A stretch of DNA of 64,000 nt from Candidatus Ruminococcus avistercoris (GTDB lineage Bacteria > Bacillota > Clostridia > Lachnospirales > Lachnospiraceae), in the NCBI GenBank assembly GCA_019120315.1, contig DWVJ01000004.1, forward strand, positions 1 through 64,000. The letters run 5' to 3'. The notes beneath the pieces are model-generated. The model was not told the origin of the DNA. It was given only the letters and a program-made list of their open reading frames with translations, and did not search any database. Position numbers and translations under genes: made by a program. This document shows, one piece after another, positions 25,014 through 33,582 of the stretch (position 1 is the first letter of the stretch; every line of letters starts with the position of its first letter).

Positions 25014-25940
25014 ATGAATCAGATGGAAAAAATACAGGCATTGAAAAAAGAAAAGGATGCCGCGATCCTGGCTCACTATTATGTGCCGGAGGAAGTACAG
25101 GAAGCGGCCGATTATATTGGCGACTCCTATTATCTGGCCAGGCTGGCGGCCAGCCTTAAAGAAAAGACGCTGGTATTTTGCGGCGTGTCTTTTATGGGAG
25201 AAAGCGCAAAGGCGCTGAACCCGGGAAAAACGGTACTGATGCCGGACATCGGAGCCGACTGCCCCATGGCCCATATGGCGCAGCCGGAAAAAATAAAGGA
25301 GATAAAGGAAACTACGGAGGATGTGGCGGTGGTATGCTACGTAAATTCCACGGCGCAGTTAAAAGCCTGCGCCGATGTGTGCGTCACATCTTCCAATGCA
25401 GTGAAAATTGTCAAAGCGCTGCCCCAAAAGAGGATCTGTTTTATCCCGGACGAACATCTGGGACGGCATATTGCCGCTCTCCTTCCGGAAAAAGAATTTA
25501 TTTTTAACGAAGGCTTTTGTCCTGTCCATGCGTCCCTTGCCAGCGCAGATGTGGCAAAGGCCAGGGACGCTCATCCGGGCGCCCTGGTGCTGGCTCATCC
25601 GGAATGTAAAAAAGAGGTGCTGGAAATGGCGGATTTCATCGGCAGTACATCGGAAATCATTTCTTATGCGTCGAACAGTAGCTGCGATGAATTTATCATC
25701 TGTACGGAAGAGGGCGTGCTGTATGAACTGAAACAGAAAAATCCGGATAAAAAGTTTTATACGCCCTCCTGCCCTATGTGCTGTGCCGATATGAAGAAAA
25801 ATTCGCTGGAAAATATCATCCGCGTGCTGGAAACCGGGGAGAACGAGGTGGTTCTTTCCAAAGAGCTTGCGGAAAAGTCGAAGAAACCGCTGGACGCCAT
25901 GCTGCGGCTGGCACAGGCAAAGGAGGGTGAAAAAAGATGA
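25014..25940 (+). CDS. nadA: Quinolinate synthase
   Basis: Condenses iminoaspartate with dihydroxyacetone phosphate to quinolinate, the second step of de novo NAD synthesis, using an oxygen-sensitive iron-sulphur cluster. The 308-residue protein carries I-L-A-H-Y-Y near its start, V-C-Y-V-N-S near 106, N-S-S-C-D near 223 and a C-terminal C-P-M-C-C; one Cys from each of these regions ligates the cluster in the family. ATG at 25014 is preferred over 25011 because it is 7 rather than 4 bases after AGGAGG. Its stop overlaps the nadB start. Confidence 0.96.
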   Translation: MNQMEKIQALKKEKDAAILAHYYVPEEVQEAADYIGDSYYLARLAASLKEKTLVFCGVSFMGESAKALNPGKTVLMPDIGADCPMAHMAQPEKIKEIKETTEDVAVVCYVNSTAQLKACADVCVTSSNAVKIVKALPQKRICFIPDEHLGRHIAALLPEKEFIFNEGFCPVHASLASADVAKARDAHPGALVLAHPECKKEVLEMADFIGSTSEIISYASNSSCDEFIICTEEGVLYELKQKNPDKKFYTPSCPMCCADMKKNSLENIIRVLETGENEVVLSKELAEKSKKPLDAMLRLAQAKEGEKR

Positions 25941-27256
25941 ATACGGATATTCTCATTGTGGGCACAGGAGTGGGCGGCCTTTTCGGGGCGCTGAATCTTC
26001 CGCGGGACAAAAAAATTTTAATGATCACCAAGGATGAAATCGAAAACAGCGATTCTTTTCTGGCTCAGGGCGGTATCTGTATGCTGCGGGGGGAAGAGGA
26101 TTACGACAGCTACTTTGAGGATACGATGAAAGCCGGCCATTATGAAAACCGAAAAGAGTCGGTGGATATTATGATCCGTTCCTCAAGAGAGATCATAAAA
26201 GATCTGATCGGATACGGCGTGGAGTTTGCAAGAGAAAACGGGGATCTGGCCTTCACCAGGGAAGGGGGACATTCCAGACCGAGAATCCTGTTTCATGAGG
26301 ATATTACCGGAAGGGAGATCACGGAAAAGCTGCTGGCGCAGGTGAAAAAGAGGGATAACATTACGATCCTGGAGCATACCACAATGGTGGATCTGGTCTG
26401 CAGGGACAATGTCTGCTACGGGGCGGTCTGCCGCAGAAGGGACGGCAGTTTGGTGACGGTACAGGCCAAGGAGACTGTGCTGGCCTGCGGCGGCGTAGGC
26501 GGACTGTACGAGCATTCCACCAATTTCCCCCATCTGACGGGAGACGGTCTGGCCGTGGCCTTAAAACACGGGGTACGTCTGGAGAATATCGATTACGTCC
26601 AGATCCATCCCACCACCCTTTACTCCAAAAAACCGGGCCGCAGATTTCTGATCTCCGAATCTGTGCGGGGAGAAGGAGCGGTGCTTTATAACGCCGAGCA
26701 TAAGCGGTTTGTGGATGAACTGCTTCCCAGAGATCTTTTAAGCGCGGCCATCCGCAGACAGATGGAACTGGATCACAAACCTTACGTATGGCTTTCCATG
26801 GAACACATTCCACAGGAAGAGATCAAAAGCCATTTCCCCAACATATATCAGAAATGTCTGGAGGAAGGGTATGACGTGACGAAGGAATGCATCCCGGTGG
26901 TGCCGGCTCAGCACTATTTCATGGGCGGTATCTGGGTAGACCGGGACAGCCGGACCTCCATGGAACAGCTTTATGCGGTGGGGGAGACCAGCTGCAACGG
27001 CGTCCATGGGGCCAATCGCCTGGCCAGCAATTCCCTTTTGGAGAGCCTGGTCTTCGCCAAACGATGCGCTGCGAAAATTAAATCGGAAATTTCCGGCGTC
27101 AGAGAAGATAAAAAAGTATGGGAAGAACTGGATCTTTCCCTTTACAGCGATTATGATAAGATAAAAGAAGATTATCGAAGATCCATTGAACAAGAAACGG
27201 AAAGGATGAGAAGACACCATGAACAATCCAATTACCATGAAGCTAAATGCGGATGA
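25937..27256 (+). CDS. nadB: L-aspartate oxidase
   Basis: A flavoprotein that oxidises aspartate to iminoaspartate for quinolinate synthesis by NadA. At 439 aa it is shorter than the roughly 530-residue proteobacterial enzyme and lacks most of the C-terminal helical domain, a common clostridial form. FAD-binding motif I-V-G-T-G-V-G-G-L-F opens it, and S-F-L-A-Q-G-G-I-C near residue 36 and H-P-T-T-L near 222 are present. It overlaps nadA by 4 bases and nadC by 38. Confidence 0.94.
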   Translation: MNTDILIVGTGVGGLFGALNLPRDKKILMITKDEIENSDSFLAQGGICMLRGEEDYDSYFEDTMKAGHYENRKESVDIMIRSSREIIKDLIGYGVEFARENGDLAFTREGGHSRPRILFHEDITGREITEKLLAQVKKRDNITILEHTTMVDLVCRDNVCYGAVCRRRDGSLVTVQAKETVLACGGVGGLYEHSTNFPHLTGDGLAVALKHGVRLENIDYVQIHPTTLYSKKPGRRFLISESVRGEGAVLYNAEHKRFVDELLPRDLLSAAIRRQMELDHKPYVWLSMEHIPQEEIKSHFPNIYQKCLEEGYDVTKECIPVVPAQHYFMGGIWVDRDSRTSMEQLYAVGETSCNGVHGANRLASNSLLESLVFAKRCAAKIKSEISGVREDKKVWEELDLSLYSDYDKIKEDYRRSIEQETERMRRHHEQSNYHEAKCG

Positions 27257-28073
27257 GCTGATCCTGCAGGCGCTGCGGGAAGATATTACCAGCGAGGATA
27301 TTACCACCAATGCAGTGATGCCAAAACCCTGTGAGGGACAGGTAGATCTGATCTGCAAGCAGGACGGAATCCTGGCGGGGATCGATGTTTTTCGCCGTGT
27401 GTTTGAACTGCTGAATGAGAACACACAGACAGAAGCTTTTGCAAAAGACGGCGATCCGGTAAAAAAAGGCATGAAAATAGCCGTCGTCACAGGGGACATC
27501 CGGGTGCTTCTTTCAGGGGAGAGAGTGGCGTTAAATTATCTGCAGCGGATGAGCGGCATCGCCACCTACACCAACAGTGTCGCCGCTTTGTTGAAGGGAA
27601 GCAAAACAAAGCTGCTGGACACAAGAAAAACCACGCCGAATATGCGGGTGTTTGAAAAGTATGCGGTGAAAGTAGGAGGCGGATGCAATCACCGGTACAA
27701 CCTGTCCGACGGCATACTTTTGAAAGACAACCATATCGGCGCGGCCGGCGGCGTGAAGAAAGCCATCGATATGGCCAGAGAGTACGCTCCCTTTGTGCGA
27801 AAGATCGAGATCGAGGTGGAAAACCTGGATATGGTAAAGGAAGCGGTGGAAGCCGGCGCGGATATTATCATGCTGGACAACATGGATCCCGACACTATGA
27901 AAAAGGCGGTGGAACTGATCGGCGGCAGAGCGCAGACAGAGTGTTCCGGCAATGTGACCAAGGAGAATATCAGCCGGTATCTGGATGCGGGAGTGGACTT
28001 CATCTCCAGCGGTGCGCTGACACATTCGGCCCCGATCCTGGACATCTCCATGAAAAATCTCCATGCACTTTGA
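27219..28073 (+). CDS. nadC: Nicotinate-nucleotide pyrophosphorylase (quinolinate phosphoribosyltransferase)
   Basis: Converts quinolinate and PRPP to nicotinate mononucleotide. The 284-residue length is typical. Seen are E-D-I-T-S-E-D-I-T-T near residue 22, G-E-R-V-A-L-N-Y-L-Q near 96, D-T-R-K-T-T-P near 129, and the phosphate-binding I-S-S-G-A-L-T-H-S near 263. The start lies inside nadB with a weak ribosome-binding site (AAAGGA about 12 bases upstream), so translation probably depends on nadB. Confidence 0.95.
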   Translation: MNNPITMKLNADELILQALREDITSEDITTNAVMPKPCEGQVDLICKQDGILAGIDVFRRVFELLNENTQTEAFAKDGDPVKKGMKIAVVTGDIRVLLSGERVALNYLQRMSGIATYTNSVAALLKGSKTKLLDTRKTTPNMRVFEKYAVKVGGGCNHRYNLSDGILLKDNHIGAAGGVKKAIDMAREYAPFVRKIEIEVENLDMVKEAVEAGADIIMLDNMDPDTMKKAVELIGGRAQTECSGNVTKENISRYLDAGVDFISSGALTHSAPILDISMKNLHAL

Positions 28074-28099
28074 AATAGAAAAGATCCGGAGGGAAAGCG

Positions 28100-28606
28100 A
28101 TGAATGGTGAGGAAAGAAGAAATAAGATCATAAAGGTGATACAATCCGGCGGACACCCGGTGTCCGGCAGCAGCCTGTCGGAAATGTTTGATGTGAGCAG
28201 ACAGGTGATCGTGCAGGATATCGCCCTGCTGCGGGCGGCGGGCTTCCCCATCGTATCGACCAACAGAGGATATCTTTGCCGTTCGGATTCGGGAGCCAGC
28301 AGGGTTTTCAAAGTGTGCCACGCAAACGAGGATATCGTGGACGAACTGTATGCTATCGTGGATCTGGGGGGCAGGGTGATGGACGTCTTTGTCAATCATA
28401 AGGTTTATGGAAAACTGCAGGCGGATCTGGATATCGGATCCAGAAGAGAGGTAGAAGAGCTGATCCAGGGAATCCGCAGCGGCAAATCCAGTCCCCTTCT
28501 CAATGTGACCTCGGGCTACCATTATCATACTGTGACGGCAAAAAGCGAGGAAATTCTGGATCTGGTGGAGAAAGCGCTGCGGGAAAAGGAGTATCTGGTG
28601 TCATAG
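28100..28606 (+). CDS. niaR: NAD biosynthesis repressor NiaR (YrxA-type, HTH plus 3H domain)
   Basis: A 168-residue regulator with an N-terminal winged helix (about 5-60) and the C-terminal 3H domain, named for three conserved histidines: V-N-H-K-V near 97 and Y-H-Y-H near 137 fit these. In known members nicotinic acid binding switches on repression of niacin and NAD genes. It is the last gene of nadABC-niaR, so it likely regulates its own operon through the palindrome at 24942-24959. GGAGGG precedes the ATG. Confidence 0.92.
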   Translation: MNGEERRNKIIKVIQSGGHPVSGSSLSEMFDVSRQVIVQDIALLRAAGFPIVSTNRGYLCRSDSGASRVFKVCHANEDIVDELYAIVDLGGRVMDVFVNHKVYGKLQADLDIGSRREVEELIQGIRSGKSSPLLNVTSGYHYHTVTAKSEEILDLVEKALREKEYLVS

Positions 28607-28622
28607 CACATAATTTTTTGTC

Positions 28623-28651
28623 TTGAAAAGAGACAGGGTACAGGGTATAAT
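28623..28651 (+). promoter_or_regulatory. Promoter of livHMGF
   Basis: TTGAAA (28623-28628), 17 bases, TATAAT (28646-28651), just after niaR. Confidence 0.85.
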
Positions 28652-28690
28652 ATATAAGATTATGAAAAATATACGACAGAGGGGTGTGCT

Positions 28691-29575
28691 ATGAGCTTTT
28701 TATCCTATTTGATTAACGGCATCAGCCTTGGCAGTGTCTACGCGATCATTGCCCTGGGTTACACCATGGTATACGGCATAGCGAAAATGCTTAATTTTGC
28801 CCATGGTGATGTAATCATGGTCGGCGGTTATATCGCATTGATTTCCACCACCAGTTTCGGATGTCCTCCGCTTCTTGGCGTACTGGTTGCAGTAGTATGC
28901 TGTACGGTACTGGGCGTGGTGATCGAGCGGGTTGCCTACCGGCCTTTGCGGAATGCATCCTCATCGCTGGCAGTTCTGATCACGGCCATCGGCGTCAGCT
29001 ATCTGCTGCAGAATCTGGCGCTGCTGATCTTTGGCGCCAACACGGTATCCTTCCATTCGGTGGTTCCGGTTCCCGCGCTGACGCTGGCTGGCGGCAAGCT
29101 GACCATCAGCGGTGAAACGATTGTGACGATTCTTTCCTGTATCGTCATTATGATCGGCCTTACCCTGTTCATTAACAGAACAAAATCCGGACAGGCCATG
29201 CTGGCGGTTTCCGAGGACAAGGGAGCGGCGCAGCTGATGGGTATCAACGTCAATAAAACCATCGGACTGACCTTTGCCATCGGTTCCGGCCTGGCGGCAG
29301 TGGCGGGCGTACTGCTTTGTTCCGCCTATCCGTCCCTGAATCCCTACACCGGTTCCATGCCCGGCATCAAAGCCTTTGTGGCGGCAGTGTTCGGCGGCAT
29401 CGGATCGATTCCAGGAGCTATGATCGGCGGCATCCTGCTGGGAATCATTGAAATTCTCGGAAAAGCCTATATCTCATCACAGCTGGCGGACGCCATTGTG
29501 TTTGCGGTGCTGATTATCGTTCTGCTGGTGAAACCTACCGGTATTCTGGGCAAGAAAATTCAGGAGAAAGTGTAG
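28691..29575 (+). CDS. livH: Branched-chain amino acid ABC transporter permease LivH
   Basis: One of two membrane subunits of the Leu/Ile/Val importer. The 294-residue protein has about eight hydrophobic helices and the family motif G-Y-T-M-V-Y-G-I-A-K-M-L-N-F-A-H-G near residue 24, plus the cytoplasmic loop S-E-D-K-G-A-A-Q-L-M-G-I near 175 that contacts the ATPases. First gene of an operon with livM, livG and livF. Confidence 0.95.
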   Translation: MSFLSYLINGISLGSVYAIIALGYTMVYGIAKMLNFAHGDVIMVGGYIALISTTSFGCPPLLGVLVAVVCCTVLGVVIERVAYRPLRNASSSLAVLITAIGVSYLLQNLALLIFGANTVSFHSVVPVPALTLAGGKLTISGETIVTILSCIVIMIGLTLFINRTKSGQAMLAVSEDKGAAQLMGINVNKTIGLTFAIGSGLAAVAGVLLCSAYPSLNPYTGSMPGIKAFVAAVFGGIGSIPGAMIGGILLGIIEILGKAYISSQLADAIVFAVLIIVLLVKPTGILGKKIQEKV

Positions 29576-29587
29576 GGGGGAAGAAAG

Positions 29588-30655
29588 GTGAAAAAGTTTA
29601 GTAAACAGACAAAAAGTAATATGATCACATATGGCATCGTACTTGGCGTGTTCGTCATCGTACAGCTGCTTTTGAGCACGGGGAACCTTTCCAGTCTGAT
29701 GGAAGGGCTTCTGGTGCCCCTCTGCGTTTACGTGATTTTGGCGTTGTCTTTGAATCTGGTCGTGGGAATCTTAGGCGAGCTGAGTCTGGGGCATGCCGGA
29801 TTTATGTGTGTCGGCGCTTTCGTCAGCGCGTTTTTTTCGAAATGCATGGAAAATGTGATTACGGTTTCCCTGGTACGGTTCATTCTGGCGCTGCTTCTTG
29901 GCGCGTTGGCCGCCGGTATTTTCGGAATCCTCATCGGGATTCCGGTGCTCCGTTTAAGAGGCGATTACCTGGCTATCGTGACGCTGGCTTTCGGGGAGAT
30001 TATCAAAAATCTGGTCAATGTTCTCTATATCGGAAAGGATGCGGCTGGATTTCATTTTTCCACCAAAGATTCCATTTCCCTGAATCTGCAGCCGGAGGGA
30101 GAGGTAATCATCAACGGCCCCCAGGGCATCACGGGGACGCCTCAGGACTCTACATTCCTGATCGGAATTATCCTGATCCTGATCACATTGTTTATCATCC
30201 TGAATATGGTACATTCCCGGGACGGACGGGCGATCATGGCAATCCGTGACAACCGGATCGCAGCGGAATCCGTGGGAATCAACATCACGAAATACAAACT
30301 GATGGCATTTGCCATCTCAGCGGCTCTTGCTGGCGCTGCAGGTGTGCTCTATGCCCATAATCTGTCCACGCTGACGGCGCTGCCGAAAAACTTCGGTTAT
30401 AATATGTCGATTATGATCCTTGTATTTGTGGTATTAGGCGGAATCGGAAATATGAGAGGCTCCATGATTGCAGCCGTCATCCTGACGCTGCTTCCGGAAC
30501 TGCTGCGCGGTCTTTCTGATTACCGGATGCTGATCTATGCCATTGTCCTGATCCTGATGATGCTCTTTAACTGGGCGCCAAAAGCGCTGGAGTGGCGGGA
30601 AAAGCATTCGCTGAAACGGATGCTGAAGAAGAAAAAGACGGCAAAGGAGGCATAA
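29588..30655 (+). CDS. livM: Branched-chain amino acid ABC transporter permease LivM
   Basis: Second membrane subunit, 355 aa, about nine helices. Family landmarks are L-S-L-G-H-A-G-F near residue 63 and the ATPase-coupling loop R-D-N-R-I-A-A-E-S-V-G-I near 220. The start is GTG with GGGGGAAGAAAG upstream, 12 bases after livH. Confidence 0.95.
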   Translation: MKKFSKQTKSNMITYGIVLGVFVIVQLLLSTGNLSSLMEGLLVPLCVYVILALSLNLVVGILGELSLGHAGFMCVGAFVSAFFSKCMENVITVSLVRFILALLLGALAAGIFGILIGIPVLRLRGDYLAIVTLAFGEIIKNLVNVLYIGKDAAGFHFSTKDSISLNLQPEGEVIINGPQGITGTPQDSTFLIGIILILITLFIILNMVHSRDGRAIMAIRDNRIAAESVGINITKYKLMAFAISAALAGAAGVLYAHNLSTLTALPKNFGYNMSIMILVFVVLGGIGNMRGSMIAAVILTLLPELLRGLSDYRMLIYAIVLILMMLFNWAPKALEWREKHSLKRMLKKKKTAKEA

Positions 30656-30659
30656 GAAA

Positions 30660-31418
30660 ATGGCATTATTGGATGTGAAAAATCTGGGCATTTCCTTTGG
30701 AGGTCTCCGTGCGGTCAACGGGGTAAATATGGACATCGAAGAGGGAGAACTGTACGGGCTGATCGGACCCAACGGAGCAGGGAAGACCACCATCTTTAAT
30801 CTGCTCACCGGTGTGTATAAACCGGATGAAGGAATCATCCGGCTGGACGGAGAAGACATCACGGGGAAAAAGACCATCGATATCAACAAAGCAGGGATCG
30901 CCAGAACTTTTCAGAATATCCGGCTGTTTAAGGATATGCCGGTTTTGGACAACGTAAAGGTAGGTCTTCATAACAAACACCATTATACGACGGTGGAAGG
31001 GATTTTCCGTCTGCCGCGGTACCGCCGGGTGGAAAAGGAAATGGACGAGAAGGCGATGGAGCTTTTAAGTGTGTTCGGCCTGGAAAAAGAGGCGGAGTAC
31101 CAGGCGGCGAATCTGCCCTACGGCAAACAGAGAAAACTGGAGATTGCCCGGGCTTTGGCGACAGAACCCAAGCTGATCCTGCTGGATGAGCCGGCGGCGG
31201 GTATGAATCCCAATGAGACGAAAGAACTGATGGAAACCATACAGTTTGTGAGGGAGAAATTCAAAATGACCATTCTCCTTATCGAACATGATATGAAACT
31301 GGTGTCCGGTATCTGTGAAAAGCTGACGGTATTGAATTTCGGGGAGGTTCTCGCCCAGGGAAATACCAGCGAAGTTCTGAATAATCCGGATGTCATCACG
31401 GCATATCTGGGAGAATAG
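30660..31418 (+). CDS. livG: Branched-chain amino acid ABC transporter ATPase LivG
   Basis: Cytoplasmic ATPase of 252 aa. Walker A is G-P-N-G-A-G-K-T-T near residue 37, the signature region reads L-P-Y-G-K-Q-R-K-L-E in place of LSGGQ (normal for LivG), and Walker B is L-I-L-L-D-E-P-A-A-G-M-N. It starts 4 bases after livM with AAGGAGG upstream. Confidence 0.96.
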   Translation: MALLDVKNLGISFGGLRAVNGVNMDIEEGELYGLIGPNGAGKTTIFNLLTGVYKPDEGIIRLDGEDITGKKTIDINKAGIARTFQNIRLFKDMPVLDNVKVGLHNKHHYTTVEGIFRLPRYRRVEKEMDEKAMELLSVFGLEKEAEYQAANLPYGKQRKLEIARALATEPKLILLDEPAAGMNPNETKELMETIQFVREKFKMTILLIEHDMKLVSGICEKLTVLNFGEVLAQGNTSEVLNNPDVITAYLGE

Positions 31419-31431
31419 GAGGAAAAAACGC

Positions 31432-32142
31432 ATGGCAATGCTGGAGATAAAAGACCTGGAAGTCTATTACGGCGTGATTCAGGCCATCAAGGGAGTTTCT
31501 TTTGAGGTGAATCAGGGCGAGGTTATCGCGCTGATCGGCGCCAACGGAGCGGGAAAGACCACCATCCTGCATACGATCACGGGACTGATTGCTCCAAAAA
31601 GCGGAACAGTAACTTTTGAAGGGACAGATATTACCCATATGCCGGCCCACAAGATTGTGTCCATGGGCATGGCCCATGTGCCGGAAGGGAGAAGAGTATT
31701 TGCCGACTTCACAGTTTATCAGAATCTGAAAATGGGCGCTTTTACCAGAAATGATAAAAAAGAGGTGGAGGAAACGCTTCAGATGGTGTATGAGCGGTTC
31801 CCGAGACTGGAAGAAAGAAGGAATCAGCTGGCCGGAACGCTCTCAGGGGGAGAGCAGCAGATGCTGGCCATGGGGCGGGCGCTGATGTCCCATCCCAAAC
31901 TGATCGTCATGGATGAGCCTTCCATGGGACTTTCCCCCATCCTGGTAAATGAAATTTTTGATATCATTCAGTCGGTGAGCGCCAGCGGCACCACGGTGCT
32001 TTTGGTGGAACAAAATGCCAAGAAGGCTTTAAGTATCGCGGACCGGGCATATGTGCTGGAGACCGGAAACTTTGTCCTTTCCGGAAACGCCAGGGATCTG
32101 ATGAATGATGAATCGGTGAAAAAAGCATATCTGGGCGAATAG
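31432..32142 (+). CDS. livF: Branched-chain amino acid ABC transporter ATPase LivF
   Basis: Second ATPase, 236 aa. Walker A is G-A-N-G-A-G-K-T-T near 37, signature L-S-G-G-E-Q-Q near 138, and Walker B L-I-V-M-D-E-P-S-M-G-L. The start at 31432 is set by AGGAGG 9 bases before it; an upstream in-frame ATG lies inside livG without a ribosome-binding site. Confidence 0.96.
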   Translation: MAMLEIKDLEVYYGVIQAIKGVSFEVNQGEVIALIGANGAGKTTILHTITGLIAPKSGTVTFEGTDITHMPAHKIVSMGMAHVPEGRRVFADFTVYQNLKMGAFTRNDKKEVEETLQMVYERFPRLEERRNQLAGTLSGGEQQMLAMGRALMSHPKLIVMDEPSMGLSPILVNEIFDIIQSVSASGTTVLLVEQNAKKALSIADRAYVLETGNFVLSGNARDLMNDESVKKAYLGE

Positions 32143-32157
32143 CCGGGAGGAAACAGT

Positions 32158-32778
32158 ATGGAAAATATTGTAATTACCATAGCCAGACAGTATGGGAGCG
32201 GCGGAAAAACCATCGGAGAAATGCTGGCGCGCGATCTGGGGATTCACTGCTATAACAGGGAGATCCTGAAGATGGCGTCGGAAGACAGCGGCATATCGGA
32301 AAAGCTCTTCGGCAAGTCCGATGAGCGGCTGGATATCGGTCTGCTGCAGAAGCTGACGAAAAAAGTATACAGTGGTGATCTGATTAATCCGGAAAGCGAC
32401 GGTTTCGTTTCCAAGGATAACCTTTTTAATTATCAGGCCAAAATCATCAAGCAGCTGGCCCGTCAGGAGTCCTGCGTGATCATCGGCCGGTGTGCGGACT
32501 TTGTGCTGCGCAACTTTGACAATGTGACCAGTGTGTTTGTACACGCGGATCGGGAATTCTGTCTGGAACAGGCCATGCTGCGCAACAGCATGACTCCCAA
32601 GGAAATGGAAAAATACATCACCAAGGTAGACAAGTACAGAGGGGATTTCTATCGCCATTATACCGGCAGAGACTGGAGCGATGCCAGAAACTATGATCTG
32701 TGTCTGAACAGCGGCAAGCTGGGATTTGAAAAGTGTGTGGAAGAGATTAAAAGTTATCTGAAAATCAGATATGAGTAG
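32158..32778 (+). CDS. Cytidylate kinase-like family protein
   Basis: A 206-residue P-loop kinase. It starts I-T-I-A-R-Q-Y-G-S-G-G-K near residue 6, a nucleotide-binding loop typical of the cytidylate kinase-like (CMP kinase 2-type) family, and has C-V-I-I-G-R-C-A-D near 105. It is not the housekeeping Cmk, which is differently built. The substrate is not known. It follows livF by 15 bases and ends with a strong terminator, so it is the last gene of the liv transcript. Confidence 0.85.
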   Translation: MENIVITIARQYGSGGKTIGEMLARDLGIHCYNREILKMASEDSGISEKLFGKSDERLDIGLLQKLTKKVYSGDLINPESDGFVSKDNLFNYQAKIIKQLARQESCVIIGRCADFVLRNFDNVTSVFVHADREFCLEQAMLRNSMTPKEMEKYITKVDKYRGDFYRHYTGRDWSDARNYDLCLNSGKLGFEKCVEEIKSYLKIRYE

Positions 32779-32780
32779 CA

Positions 32781-32812
32781 AAAAAGGCTGTTGCCGCAGG
32801 CAACAGCCTTTT
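32781..32812 (+). terminator. Terminator of the liv operon
   Basis: AAAGGCTGTTGCC pairs perfectly with GGCAACAGCCTTT around GCA. Confidence 0.92.
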
Positions 32813-32844
32813 GAAGGTCAGGGCAGAAATATGAGAGGATGAAA

Positions 32845-33573
32845 ATGAAGAAATCAGGAAGGGAAAATCTGTGGATTGTCATTCCGGCATACAACGAGGA
32901 AAAAAATATCGAGACGGTGATCCGGCAGTGGCATGCGATCGTGGATAAGACGGGGGAGGATTCCCGGCTGCTGCTGGTGGATGACGGCAGCAAGGATCAT
33001 ACGCTGAACATTGCCCGGCATCTGCAAAAGACCTGTCCCCGCCTGGTGGCTGTAACCAAGGAAAACGGCGGACACGGTGCGGCGGTTCTCTTTGGCTATC
33101 ATTACGCCGTCAGCCACGGCGCCGATTATATTTTCCAGACGGATTCCGACGGGCAGACGCTGCCGGAGGAGTTCTGGCCGCTGTGGGCGGACCGGGAGCT
33201 GGCCGGGCTGCTGCTTGGATCCAGAAGGCACCGTCAGGACGGATGGGACCGGATTCTGGTGACAAAAACCTTGAAGCTGATTGTCGCGATGATGTTTGGC
33301 GTCTGTATGGAAGATATCAATACGCCTTTTCGTCTGATGCGGGCGGCGGAACTGGAAAAAATCCTGAAGCTGGTGCCGAAGCATTATCATCTGTCCAATG
33401 TGATCATCAGCGTTCTTTATAAAAAAAGCGGCCGGACGGTTCGTTATTATCCCATTACCTTCCGTCCGCGTCAGGCGGGAAAAAATTCCGTTAATTTTAT
33501 CAAAATCTGCCGGATGGGCAAAAACGCCCTGGCGGAGTTTTGGTATCTGCGAAAAAAGTATCGAAAAGTGTAG
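32845..33573 (+). CDS. Family 2 glycosyltransferase, polyprenyl-phosphate sugar synthase-like
   Basis: A soluble GT-A enzyme of 242 aa resembling dolichol-phosphate mannose synthase. Seen are V-I-P-A-Y-N-E-E near residue 11, L-V-D-D-G-S-K-D near 43, N-G-G-H-G-A near 73 and the metal-binding Q-T-D-S-D-G-Q near 95. Such enzymes load a sugar onto a lipid phosphate for use outside the membrane. There is no C-terminal membrane domain. It lies 9 bases before a DUF2298 multi-spanning protein, which could be the acceptor transferase. The start at 32845 is 6 bases after GAGAGG. Confidence 0.85.
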   Translation: MKKSGRENLWIVIPAYNEEKNIETVIRQWHAIVDKTGEDSRLLLVDDGSKDHTLNIARHLQKTCPRLVAVTKENGGHGAAVLFGYHYAVSHGADYIFQTDSDGQTLPEEFWPLWADRELAGLLLGSRRHRQDGWDRILVTKTLKLIVAMMFGVCMEDINTPFRLMRAAELEKILKLVPKHYHLSNVIISVLYKKSGRTVRYYPITFRPRQAGKNSVNFIKICRMGKNALAEFWYLRKKYRKV

Positions 33574-33582
33574 GAGGTTGCC

